This document shows positions 36,401 through 44,317 of a DNA stretch of 64,000 bases, piece after piece. Origin of the DNA: JAIPIY01 sp964489785 (GTDB lineage: Bacteria > Patescibacteriota > Minisyncoccia > Phycocordibacterales > UBA1006); NCBI GenBank assembly GCA_964489785.1, contig CAZAZY010000001.1, positions 7,865 to 71,864 of the forward strand, read 5' to 3'. The notes under the pieces were generated by a model. It saw nothing but the letters and a program-made list of their open reading frames with translations. It searched no databases and had not been told where the DNA came from. Both the position numbers and the translations under genes were made by a program. How positions within the stretch are numbered: the stretch's first letter is position 1; each line of letters starts with the position of its first letter.

Positions 36401-36988
36401 ATGTCAATTCTTATTCCAACCGTTATCGAAAAATCACAATTTGGTGAACGCGCGTATGATATTTATTCGCGATTATTGCGTGAACGTATTATTTTCTTGG
36501 GTGGCCCTATTAATGATCATGTAGCTAATATTATTATCGCTCAGTTATTATTCCTTGAATCAGAAGACAGTACAAAAGATATTCAACTGTATATCAATTC
36601 TCCTGGAGGTTCTGTGACAGCAGCGATGGCAATCTATGACACTATGCATTTTATCAAACCCGCAGTTTCTACTATTTGTGTGGGTATGGCTGCTTCGGCT
36701 GGAGCATTATTGTTGTCATCAGGAGAAAAAGGAAAGCGTTTTATCCTGCCAAATGCAGAAGTCATGATTCATCAACCATTGGGTGGTGTCGAAGGTCAGG
36801 CAACCGATATCGCCATTACTGCAAAACATATTTTGCAAACACGTGATAATTTGAATAAAATTCTTGCAAAAAATACCGGACAAGCTATTAAAAAAATTGA
36901 AACTGATGTAGAACGTGATTTCTATATGAATGCAGAAGATGCCAAAAAATACGGTATCGTTGATAAAATTATTGATAAACGTAAATAA
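36401..36988 (+). CDS. clpP: ATP-dependent Clp protease proteolytic subunit
   Basis: ClpP is the tetradecameric serine protease that works with ClpX/ClpA-type unfoldases. The 195-residue protein has INSPGGSVTAAMAIYDTM, the catalytic Ser99 in GMAASAGALLL and His124 in EVMIHQPLGG. The third residue is the Asp in the C-terminal ERDFYMNAEDA region. Length is typical. No clpX follows in this window. Confidence 0.97.
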   Translation: MSILIPTVIEKSQFGERAYDIYSRLLRERIIFLGGPINDHVANIIIAQLLFLESEDSTKDIQLYINSPGGSVTAAMAIYDTMHFIKPAVSTICVGMAASAGALLLSSGEKGKRFILPNAEVMIHQPLGGVEGQATDIAITAKHILQTRDNLNKILAKNTGQAIKKIETDVERDFYMNAEDAKKYGIVDKIIDKRK

Positions 36989-36993
36989 TACCT

Positions 36994-37908
36994 ATGGAAC
37001 AAGCTCCCGTCTTTCAATCTCGCGAAGGATTTCAATCTCCAGAGCTGGAGAATATTGCAAAATGTTTGGATGCATTAGATCATGCACGTATGTACACTCC
37101 AGATGTATCTTCTGGTCGTGATTTAGGTGATGAACAACCAGATCCAAAAGATCCTCTACATAATCAAATTTCTCCGGAAAAGTTTCAAATTACATATGCG
37201 GCCACCCTTCGAAATGCTGGTTTTGGAGTTTCGTTAGAATCTACTTTTTCAGATGATCATACATATCAAAAAGAATTATTATTAACATTGGAAGATGTTG
37301 ATCAATTGAAATCTTTTTTAGAAAATATTAAATTACCATTAGTGGGAGAAAAAGATAGACGAGCTTTTGCTGATTTAGTACGAGAATCTATGGCAACATT
37401 GTTTTCTTCATTGCCGGGTACGGGACGGGAAGAATATTTTTATGACATGATACGAAATATTCGACCATTAGCAGAATTCATAAAAGAATGTGCAGGAGAT
37501 GTGTACAAAGAGGGTGATGCATTGGCGGTGACTGCATACCAGGTTAATGAATTATTGAAACCTTTGAAAGAAGGATATTTAAATGAATATGTTCGTGCCC
37601 GAGAATTACATTTTCTTGATTTGGATAATGTTACAAACTGGTGTCGAAATTTGTCTTTTGATGAATATTCGAATCGGTTAGAAGAAATGTATGCATTTAT
37701 TGTAGATCAAAAATCAAATCAACCTCTTTTTGCGGATCAATTAGCTTTGCAATTGTCACAATCTTTGGCAAAAGTTGCAGAATTGGGGAACAGTCATTTT
37801 CCTATGTATCCAGATGCATTTCGAAGGCGTTCTTCTGAATTTGTAAAATCGCTTAATCTTGTTATGTTGCCCCAAGAGTCTTTCACTTCAAATCAGGGCA
37901 ATTTTTAG
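36994..37908 (+). CDS. hypothetical protein downstream of clpP
   Basis: A 304-residue soluble, acidic, mostly helical protein without signal peptide, membrane helix or recognisable motif. It begins 5 bp after the clpP stop, so it is in the same transcript. It could be a lineage-specific Clp adaptor or substrate, but that is a guess from position only. Confidence 0.65.
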   Translation: MEQAPVFQSREGFQSPELENIAKCLDALDHARMYTPDVSSGRDLGDEQPDPKDPLHNQISPEKFQITYAATLRNAGFGVSLESTFSDDHTYQKELLLTLEDVDQLKSFLENIKLPLVGEKDRRAFADLVRESMATLFSSLPGTGREEYFYDMIRNIRPLAEFIKECAGDVYKEGDALAVTAYQVNELLKPLKEGYLNEYVRARELHFLDLDNVTNWCRNLSFDEYSNRLEEMYAFIVDQKSNQPLFADQLALQLSQSLAKVAELGNSHFPMYPDAFRRRSSEFVKSLNLVMLPQESFTSNQGNF

Positions 37909-37938
37909 ATTTTTCTCGACAATTTACGATGTTTTATG

Positions 37939-37978
37939 ATACCATGAGATTAATACACACCTCATGGTATTTTCTCAG
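37939..37978 (+). terminator. hairpin after the clpP operon
   Basis: ATACCATGAG (37939-37948) and CTCATGGTAT (37961-37970), perfect 10-bp arms, then TTTCTC. Probably the operon terminator. Confidence 0.55.
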
Positions 37979-38160
37979 TATGTCGTGTATTTTTATTAAT
38001 CTCATTGTATGGTGCACATAACGGGTGTATGCAGAGATTCTTGTACCATTCCTTGTAAAAGACCTTTATTCTTTAGAATATTTTAAAGAAAAGGTTCTCT
38101 GGGTTCTTTTGAAAGCGAGTAGTCTATTTTTGTGTAGCCTTGTTCTGTGCTTGTAAATAT

Positions 38161-39681
38161 ATGAATACTATCATTCTCGTGTTTGTCGCCTTGATTGTCG
38201 GAGGTGTTTTGGGATATATTGCGCGATATCTTTTTGCTATTTCGCAACGAAAATCTTTGGAGCTGGAAGTTAAACAAATGACCCTTCAAGCAAAAGATGA
38301 TGCTCAAAAAATTAAAGACGAAGCAAAACAAAAAGCCGAAGATCGGTTATTTGTCGTAGAGCAGGAAGAAAAAGAAACTCGTGCTGAATTGAAAAAAACA
38401 GAAGACCGGTTGGTAAAAAAAGAAGAATTGTTAGATAAACGTCAGACAGATTTGGATCGTGAATCAACATTATTACAGGCAAAGATAGAAGAAGTAAAGA
38501 AAATTAAAGAACGTATTCAAAATTCTGAACTTGAAAAAAGAAAAGAATTAGAAAAAATATCACGATTATCATCTGAAGAAGCTCGGGATGTATTGCTACG
38601 CGATGTTGAAAAACAATACGAAGAGGATATTCTTGTGCATATGCAAAAACAAGAATTGTTCATGCATGAAAAAACAGAACGCAAAGCAAAAGATATTTTG
38701 GCTACGGTAATTAACCGATTAGCTTCATCAACTGCATCCGAAGTAACGACCACTGCTGTATCTATCCCTAATGATGATGTTAAAGGAAAAATTATTGGGA
38801 AAGAAGGACGCAATATTCGTTCTTTTGAAAGGACTGCGGGTGTTGAATTGATTGTTGATGATACCCCGGGAACTATTGTTATTTCTTCGTTTGATCCTAT
38901 TCGTCGTCAGATTGCGCGGTTGGCATTGGAAAATCTTATTTTAGATGGACGTATTCAGCCAGCAAAAATAGAAGAAACTATTGAAAAGGCAAAAACTGAA
39001 ATCAATAAAATCATCAAAGAAAAAGGAGAACAAGCAGTGTATGAATGTGGGATATTTAATCTGGATCCACGCGTTGTTTCTATTGTGGGTCGGTTGTATT
39101 TCCGAACCAGCTATGGGCAAAATGTATTGCAGCATTCTATTGAAATGACTCATATTGCAGGAATGTTAGCCGAAGAATTAGGTGCTGATGTTGCCATTGC
39201 AAAAGCAGGGGCATTATTACACGATATCGGAAAAGCATTAGATCACGAGGTCCAAGGAACCCATATTGAAATTGGAATCCGTATTTTGCAAAAATTCGGT
39301 GTAGATGAACGTGTTATTGACGCTATGAAGTCACATCATGATGATTATCCTCATGCATCTATCGAAGCAATCATCGTTCAGGCGGCCGATATGATATCAG
39401 GTGGTCGTCCAGGAGCACGTCGAGACACGGTAGAAAACTATTTGAAACGATTACGCGAATTAGAAGCAGTGGCAAATTCATTTGAAGGTATTGAAAAATC
39501 ATATGCATTGTCTGCTGGGCGTGAAATTCGGGTGTTTGTATATCCAGAAAAAGTTTCTGATTTGCATGCAAAACAATTAGCACGTGATATTGCAAAGAAA
39601 ATTGAAAGTGATCTCAAATATCCAGGAGAAATCCGAGTTGCATTGATCCGAGAACAGCGAATTATCGAATACGCGAGATAG
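38161..39681 (+). CDS. rny: ribonuclease Y
   Basis: A membrane-anchored endoribonuclease initiating mRNA decay. From ATG 38161 it has 506 residues: one N-terminal helix (about 3-22); a long coiled coil (about 30-190); a KH domain with GKIIGKEGRNIRSFE; and an HD domain with HSIEMTHIAG and ALLHDIGKA, then KSHHDDYPH. An upstream in-frame TTG adds seven residues but no conserved sequence. Length and order are those of RNase Y. It is preceded by about 190 bp with no other gene. Confidence 0.96.
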   Translation: MNTIILVFVALIVGGVLGYIARYLFAISQRKSLELEVKQMTLQAKDDAQKIKDEAKQKAEDRLFVVEQEEKETRAELKKTEDRLVKKEELLDKRQTDLDRESTLLQAKIEEVKKIKERIQNSELEKRKELEKISRLSSEEARDVLLRDVEKQYEEDILVHMQKQELFMHEKTERKAKDILATVINRLASSTASEVTTTAVSIPNDDVKGKIIGKEGRNIRSFERTAGVELIVDDTPGTIVISSFDPIRRQIARLALENLILDGRIQPAKIEETIEKAKTEINKIIKEKGEQAVYECGIFNLDPRVVSIVGRLYFRTSYGQNVLQHSIEMTHIAGMLAEELGADVAIAKAGALLHDIGKALDHEVQGTHIEIGIRILQKFGVDERVIDAMKSHHDDYPHASIEAIIVQAADMISGGRPGARRDTVENYLKRLRELEAVANSFEGIEKSYALSAGREIRVFVYPEKVSDLHAKQLARDIAKKIESDLKYPGEIRVALIREQRIIEYAR

Positions 39682-39735
39682 TTGACATCAATAGCAAAAT
39701 ACCCTTGTGTTTATTCATCCTTTTTCAAAAAACAC

Positions 39736-39764
39736 TTGCTCTTTTTTTGCTCATGTCCTATAAT
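39736..39764 (+). promoter_or_regulatory. strong promoter of the HU gene
   Basis: TTGCTC (39736-39741), 17-bp spacer, TATAAT (39759-39764). The leader is about 80 nt, long for this window, and contains a 17-codon frame starting at ATG 39770 that may be a leader peptide or chance. Confidence 0.65.
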
Positions 39765-39850
39765 AACATATGAAGGTTCCTATCGATGCAGTATTCGTCC
39801 TTACGGTACTCTGTCATTATTAACAAGTTTAAAAGTAATAACATAAATAT

Positions 39851-40129
39851 ATGAACAAAAATGATCTTATCGAAATGGTACAACAACAATTAGGTGGTAC
39901 AAAAGTGCAAGCAGAAGGTGTTGTTTCAGGAATTTTTGATGCTATCGCTGGTTCTTTGAAAAAAGGAACAGACGTTTCAATCGCTGGTTTTGGTATCTTC
40001 AAAGTAAAACCACGCGCTGCACGTGAAGCTCGAAATCCTCGAACAGGTGAAATGGTAAAAGTTGCTGCAACAAAAGTTCCAAAATTCCAAGCTGGAAAAG
40101 CTTTGAAAGATTTGGTAGCTGGAAAATAA
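39851..40129 (+). CDS. hup: HU-family DNA-binding protein
   Basis: A histone-like DNA-bending protein. The 92-residue protein starts MNKNDLIEMV and has SIAGFGIFKVKPRAAREARNP, then TGEMVKVAATKVPKFQAGKALKD, the full HU pattern with the DNA-contacting arm. It is a single gene with its own promoter and terminator. Confidence 0.97.
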   Translation: MNKNDLIEMVQQQLGGTKVQAEGVVSGIFDAIAGSLKKGTDVSIAGFGIFKVKPRAAREARNPRTGEMVKVAATKVPKFQAGKALKDLVAGK

Positions 40130-40148
40130 TCTTTCTTGCTCTATAAAA

Positions 40149-40185
40149 CAAAAACCTGTCACTCTCCAGTGATGGGTTTTTGTTT
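40149..40185 (+). terminator. terminator after hup
   Basis: AAAACC-TGTCACT pairs with AGTGATG-GGTTTT around CTCC, followed by TTTTGTTTT. Confidence 0.75.
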
Positions 40186-40205
40186 TGGTGAATTTTTATA
40201 TAAAA

Positions 40206-40240
40206 AAGTCCCGCATCCTTGGTGTTGGATGCGGGAGACT
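40206..40240. terminator. second strong hairpin downstream of hup
   Basis: TCCCGCATCC (40209-40218) and GGATGCGGGA (40227-40236), perfect 10-bp stem with an 8-nt loop and no T run on either side. It lies between hup and the convergent minus gene and may stop transcription from either side. Confidence 0.5.
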
Positions 40241-40255
40241 TGTTGGCGAGATATC

Positions 40256-40627
40256 TCATACATAAATCCTAAAGTCAGAAGTCAGAAGTACATACTCGGC
40301 CCAGTTGATAGGTTCTTCAGTATCAACATAATGAAAAATCCCTTTTTCAAAACAATATACCACTTCCCTTTCTTGAAGCTCTATTTTTTTTGGAAAAGTG
40401 GTTTGGTGATTCATTAATTGTGCTCCCATAAAAGCATGGGGATAAGAATTCATTGCTTCTGGCTTAGGAACACCTAAGCTCATTCTTCTGACAATGTCAT
40501 TTCTTGTTTCTAAAAGAATAATAAAATCAACGTTGTACAAAGATGCACCTTCTGAGAGAAGGTAGAGTTTGTTGTTTTCATGAAAACACCAAGCTCGTTT
40601 TTGGGTATTAAAGTACATAAGTCTCAT
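40256..40627 (-). CDS. hypothetical protein
   Basis: A 123-residue soluble protein, rich in Tyr, Phe, Asn and Glu, without signal peptide or known motif. ATG 40627 (MRLMYFN) is used; a second ATG three codons later is equally possible. It follows a sister-sized gene (40734-41081) in the same orientation, and both begin with a Tyr-Asn/Phe-Asn...Lys...Trp pattern (YFNTQKRAW and YNSKEKQW), so they may be distant paralogues. Confidence 0.6.
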   Translation of the reverse strand: MRLMYFNTQKRAWCFHENNKLYLLSEGASLYNVDFIILLETRNDIVRRMSLGVPKPEAMNSYPHAFMGAQLMNHQTTFPKKIELQEREVVYCFEKGIFHYVDTEEPINWAEYVLLTSDFRIYV

Positions 40628-40680
40628 GAGTGGGAGGAGTTAGTTCTTTCAGAGAATAGCACGCAAATTACACAAAGTCA

Positions 40681-40726
40681 AAAAAAATACCCCCAAGTTT
40701 TGCATCCGTGCGAATCTTGGGGGGTA
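40681..40726 (-). terminator. terminator between the two small hypotheticals
   Basis: On the minus strand the TACCCCCCAAG/CTTGGGGGTA stem is followed by TTTTTTT (complement of 40681-40687). Confidence 0.75.
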
Positions 40727-40733
40727 TGGGCAA

Positions 40734-41081
40734 CTAATGTTTCATGGACAGTGTTTGAGAGTACGTAAAAATGGTTGGTGTCATAGAGAGGCGCATATGA
40801 CCTTCTCCATTAAACACCTGCTGGTTACCATTAACATCTTCAAACATCTTTGATTCTGGATTGAATCTCAGATACGTTGGATTAATAAGCTCAACTACTT
40901 TTGTATTCGAAAAATGTGTTCCATAAAATATCAAGTCTTCAATTCTTTGTGCATCCTCAGGAATTTCTACTGTACAATTACTGATGATGCAAAATTCAAA
41001 TGAGGACCTGATATCTCCTTCAGATATATCCCATTGTTTTTCTTTGGAATTATATCTGGCAGTTGCGTTCTTACTTTCCAT
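40734..41081 (-). CDS. hypothetical protein, possible paralogue of its neighbour
   Basis: A 115-residue soluble protein from ATG 41081 (MESKNATARYNSKEKQW). An upstream TTG would add three residues. No known motif. It has its own terminator and an A/C-rich leader (AAACCAACACC before ATG) similar to those of other unusual genes in this window. Confidence 0.6.
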   Translation of the reverse strand: MESKNATARYNSKEKQWDISEGDIRSSFEFCIISNCTVEIPEDAQRIEDLIFYGTHFSNTKVVELINPTYLRFNPESKMFEDVNGNQQVFNGEGHMRLSMTPTIFTYSQTLSMKH

Positions 41082-41288
41082 GATTGACAAGGTGTTGGTT
41101 TATCTTTACGATATCATGTACACAAAATAAGTCAATTATTAATCTACTAGATAAAATATTTCATAAGTTTACGCTTTAGCATAGACGCCTTTTAATTCTT
41201 TGAAATTTAAGCTTATTATTTTAAGTAATATTGATGATCTGGTTGTTGACTTCGCACTCTCTATCTTTCGATTTTTTACCCACAGTAA

Positions 41289-41325
41289 AACACAAAAGCC
41301 TGAACACTATCGTATTCAGACTTTG
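41289..41325 (-). terminator. terminator after tRNA-Gly(TCC)
   Basis: On the minus strand AAAG-CTGAA and TTCAG-CTTT arms, with single bulges, precede TTGTGTTTT. It lies just downstream of the tRNA. Confidence 0.5.
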
Positions 41326-41332
41326 CATGTTG

Positions 41333-41406
41333 TGGTGCGGGACAAGAGAATCGAACTCTTGTCTACTGCTTGGAAGGCAGTCATTCTACCACTAAACTAG
41401 TCCCGC
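41333..41406 (-). tRNA. tRNA-Gly(TCC)
   Basis: The cloverleaf on the minus strand has acceptor GCGGGAC/GTCCCGC, anticodon stem ACTGC/GCAGT with loop CTTCCAA (anticodon TCC), and T arm AAGAG/CTCTT with TTCGATT. Discriminator A and an encoded CCA end are present, unlike the other three tRNAs here. Confidence 0.93.
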
Positions 41407-41726
41407 ATTATTATGTTGTTGCACCATCTTGAACATTTCTATTATACACATTTTAGATTTTTTTGCACGCCCTGGTGTGAATTTTTGTGAAACAAGCCTC
41501 GATGATACTATTCTAAAATAAAAGACAGGTTATTGTATTTTGTGAAACATATATGTCTTTAAAATGGTCACAAGATATGATTATTTTATATTTGGTGATT
41601 GTATGTGCAGTTTCACGCAGTGTGAAACTGCTTTATCTATCACGTTTCATGTGCGTTATTTCCGTGAAAGTGAATGACATGAATACAATGTGTGGATACG
41701 ATATTAGAAGGGTCCCTAAAAATACA
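41407..41726. other. intergenic region with ParB-site half-sites
   Basis: No convincing gene. It contains several halves of the ParB palindrome: GTGAAACA at 41487-41494 and 41542-41549, and a 25-bp hairpin at 41607-41631 whose arms GCAGTTTCAC and GTGAAACTGC are two half-sites facing each other across 5 bp. CGTTTCATGTG and TTTCCGTGAAA follow near 41643-41672. TGTTTCAC at 41799-41806 lies inside the next gene. The 65-codon plus-strand frame here is produced by these repeats and is not called. Confidence 0.5.
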
Positions 41727-42593
41727 TTAATCTACGTGATCGTGGTCTAAATCATCCTCGTGGATTACTTCACCTTCAAGATCTGTATGATCAATATTTG
41801 TTTCACGCATATGTTCTGCATCATCGTGGGTGTGAGTGTGTGGTGTTGCAAGATTGATTAGTATCATAATTCCAATACCCAAACATAAAACCAGGATATG
41901 TTTCCAAGAATTTTTTGTTTCATTTTTTTGTAGTTCATGATATGGAAGTAAATCATGAAACACAATATGCAAAAATATACCTGCAGAAAAACCTAACAAG
42001 ACAGCTTGGATAGTTTCATTTTGAATCAAGAGATATCCAATCAAAATTCCTACAAAGATAGACAAAGACGACAAGAAATTAAAAGCCAAAGCTTTTTTTC
42101 TTGAAAAACCAGAATCTCGTAAAACAAAATATTCAGAAATTTCTTGGATGATTTCATGAATCAAAATACTGATGGTGACAAAAAAACCAAATTCTTTTGA
42201 TACGCTGAATGCAGATACAAGAACTAGCCCATCGGCAATATTATGAATAGTATCCCCAGTTAAAATTTTAATTCCCGTCTTTTTTATTTTGGGTTCACAG
42301 CTGGGACATTCGGTATCATGATGGTGACTTTCTGGTAATATTTTATGTAATACCAGCATAAACAAAAAGCCTGAAAAAATTGCAACGAGTGCATTTATTT
42401 TTGATAACATCTCAAACGCTTCAAAGGATAGTAATATTGCAGTTGCCCCAAATACCCCAGCAGAAAAAGTAACTAAAAATGTGATGTTCTTTTTTTTAAA
42501 AAGCCATGTGTGTGCTTTTTGTGAAGCAAATAATGCCCCCGAAAAAGAGGCAAGAGAAATACATAGGGCTGAAAGAATTGCAAACGTATACAT
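41727..42593 (-). CDS. ZIP-family metal transporter
   Basis: Imports Zn2+ or another divalent metal. The 288-residue protein has about eight membrane helices, a His/Cys-containing loop (LPESHHHDTECPSCEP), and the ZIP metal-site motifs HNIADG in helix 4 and HEIIQE in helix 5. The C-terminal tail is rich in His and Asp (PHTHTHDDAEH; DHDHVD), a possible metal sensor. It diverges from a Fur-family regulator, with a perfect palindrome between them, so zinc uptake under Zur control is the likely role. Confidence 0.9.
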   Translation of the reverse strand: MYTFAILSALCISLASFSGALFASQKAHTWLFKKKNITFLVTFSAGVFGATAILLSFEAFEMLSKINALVAIFSGFLFMLVLHKILPESHHHDTECPSCEPKIKKTGIKILTGDTIHNIADGLVLVSAFSVSKEFGFFVTISILIHEIIQEISEYFVLRDSGFSRKKALAFNFLSSLSIFVGILIGYLLIQNETIQAVLLGFSAGIFLHIVFHDLLPYHELQKNETKNSWKHILVLCLGIGIMILINLATPHTHTHDDAEHMRETNIDHTDLEGEVIHEDDLDHDHVD

Positions 42594-42645
42594 GAAATAT
42601 TATTTAGATAGTATGATTAAATAGCACGTATGAAATATATCATAG

Positions 42646-42662
42646 TTGCAAATGATTTGCAA
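42646..42662. promoter_or_regulatory. candidate Zur/Fur operator
   Basis: TTGCAAATGATTTGCAA: a perfect 8-1-8 inverted repeat in the 113-bp spacer between the divergent ZIP and Fur-family genes. Fur-family boxes are 7-1-7 or 9-1-9 palindromes, so size and position fit a shared operator. Confidence 0.7.
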
Positions 42663-42706
42663 TAACAATACTTGCAGTTTTGTGTATTTTTGCGTACTGT
42701 GTAGAT

Positions 42707-43150
42707 ATGCATCAGAAGATTACATCAAAAATAAGATCAACCACGTTAGATGTTTTGCGGTCGGTTGGGTTGCGTGCAACCGACCAGCGCATCGCAGTGT
42801 ATGATATTCTTATGAAGAAAAAATGTGCATTGTCGATTGAAAATATTTTGTCGTTATCATCTGTCGATATGAATGAATCAACTGCATATCGGATTATCGA
42901 ACAATTTGTTGAAAAAGATTTGGTTCGCAAAATGTATTTTCAAACAGGAAAGACTTTTTTCGAAATTATGTCTGATCATCACCATCATCATATTGTTTGC
43001 ACGCGATGTAATGATATCGAAGAAGTTCCCTCTTGTGCATTGGATACGAATATACAATCTATTACCAAAGGTTCTCGTAAATTCTCTTCTATATCAAATC
43101 ACATGTTAGAATTTTTTGGCACCTGTAAAACATGTACTCGTAAAAAATAA
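42707..43150 (+). CDS. Fur-family metalloregulator, Zur-like
   Basis: A metal-dependent repressor. From ATG 42707 it has 147 residues: an N-terminal winged helix (SVGLRATDQRIAVYDILM, then STAYRIIEQF), the hinge His cluster DHHHHHIVCTRC, and two CxxC zinc motifs (CTRC and CKTC). An upstream TTG would add a poor N-terminus. The partner genes (ZIP and YibE/F) and the palindrome suggest that it senses zinc. It is co-transcribed with the next gene, 4 bp downstream. Confidence 0.9.
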   Translation: MHQKITSKIRSTTLDVLRSVGLRATDQRIAVYDILMKKKCALSIENILSLSSVDMNESTAYRIIEQFVEKDLVRKMYFQTGKTFFEIMSDHHHHHIVCTRCNDIEEVPSCALDTNIQSITKGSRKFSSISNHMLEFFGTCKTCTRKK

Positions 43151-43154
43151 TCTT

Positions 43155-44315
43155 ATGAAAAAAAATCTCTTTACTATACTATTCGTTGCAAGTTTTTTAA
43201 TCGTGTATCCGGTTTCTCTTTTTGCACAAGAAATTATTGATACTTCTCAAGGTATCTGGCGAGCAAAAGTTCTTGATATTACCAGCGAGACAACTGAATT
43301 TATGTCAGGTATTGGTGATGTAACGTTGCAACAAATCGAAGCACAAATCAAAGAAGGTGAACAAAAAAATAGAATAGTTTCGTTTACGAATGATTATCGA
43401 CCATTAGAAAAAGGTGATGCATTTTTTATTCGTTATTTTATTGCCACAGATAGTAGTGAATATTTTCAGGTGCATGAAATAAATAGAATAAAACCATTGT
43501 GGTTATTAGGACTTCTGTTTGCTGGGGTCGTGTTATTGTTTGGAAAAATGCAGGGGGTAAGATCCTTGGTTTCATTGCTATCCAGTTTATTGGCGATTGT
43601 ATTTGTATTGGTACCATTGCTTCTCAAAGGATATCCTCCGGTTTTGGTCAGTGTATCGGTAGCTTCGCTCATACTTTTGTTTGCTATTTATTTTACGCAC
43701 GGATTTCATATACGATCACATATTGCGTTGGCTGGTACTGTTGGTACGGTGTTGTTAACTGGGTTATTGGCACAGATGGCAATTTCATGGACACAGTTAT
43801 CTGGTTTTGCATCAGAAGAATCTGTGTATCTGAATTTCAATACATTAGGAAATCTAGATTTTGTCGGGCTTCTCTTGGGTGGAATTATTATTGGGGTGTT
43901 GGGTGTTTTGGATGATATTGCAATTACACAAACTGCAGTAGTGTATGAATTATACGGCATGGATGAAAAAGTTTCAGAAAAAGAAGTTTATAAAAAGGCA
44001 TTACGTGTAGGTAAAGAACACGTTGGCGCGTTGGTAAACACATTGGTGTTGGCATATGTTGGGGTCAGTCTTCCGTTGTTGTTATATATGGCAACATCTC
44101 AAGCATCATTTGGTATTGTTATGAACCAAGAAGTAATTGCTACAGAGATTGTACGAACTATTGTGGGTTCTATTGGGCTTATCTTTACCGTCCCGGTTAC
44201 CACATTTCTTGCGGTGTTTATTTTAGGAAAACGAAGAAAAGAAATCTACAAAAAAATCCAATCAGGAGAATCTTTGGATTCGCATGCTCATACTCATGGG
44301 CACGGACATCTATAA
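43155..44315 (+). CDS. YibE/F-family membrane protein with His-rich tail
   Basis: From ATG 43155 the protein has 386 residues: signal peptide (LFTILFVASFLIVYPVSLFA), a small beta domain, then seven or so membrane helices with the YibE/F hallmark LGGIIIGVLGVLDDIAITQ and a later VNTLVLAYVGVSLPLLL segment. The family is uncharacterised. The C-terminus HAHTHGHGHL is a metal-binding type tail, and the gene follows the Zur-like regulator by 4 bp, so a role in metal export or homeostasis is a reasonable inference. Confidence 0.88.
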   Translation: MKKNLFTILFVASFLIVYPVSLFAQEIIDTSQGIWRAKVLDITSETTEFMSGIGDVTLQQIEAQIKEGEQKNRIVSFTNDYRPLEKGDAFFIRYFIATDSSEYFQVHEINRIKPLWLLGLLFAGVVLLFGKMQGVRSLVSLLSSLLAIVFVLVPLLLKGYPPVLVSVSVASLILLFAIYFTHGFHIRSHIALAGTVGTVLLTGLLAQMAISWTQLSGFASEESVYLNFNTLGNLDFVGLLLGGIIIGVLGVLDDIAITQTAVVYELYGMDEKVSEKEVYKKALRVGKEHVGALVNTLVLAYVGVSLPLLLYMATSQASFGIVMNQEVIATEIVRTIVGSIGLIFTVPVTTFLAVFILGKRRKEIYKKIQSGESLDSHAHTHGHGHL

Positions 44316-44317
44316 TT

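Noticed and set aside
39770..39823. A 17-codon leader frame before hup
   Set aside because: It could be a leader peptide but has no attenuator-like structure or codon pattern, so it is not called as a gene.
41553..41750. A 65-codon plus-strand frame
   Set aside because: It overlaps the 3' end of the ZIP gene and consists of half-palindrome repeats; it has no homology-like features.
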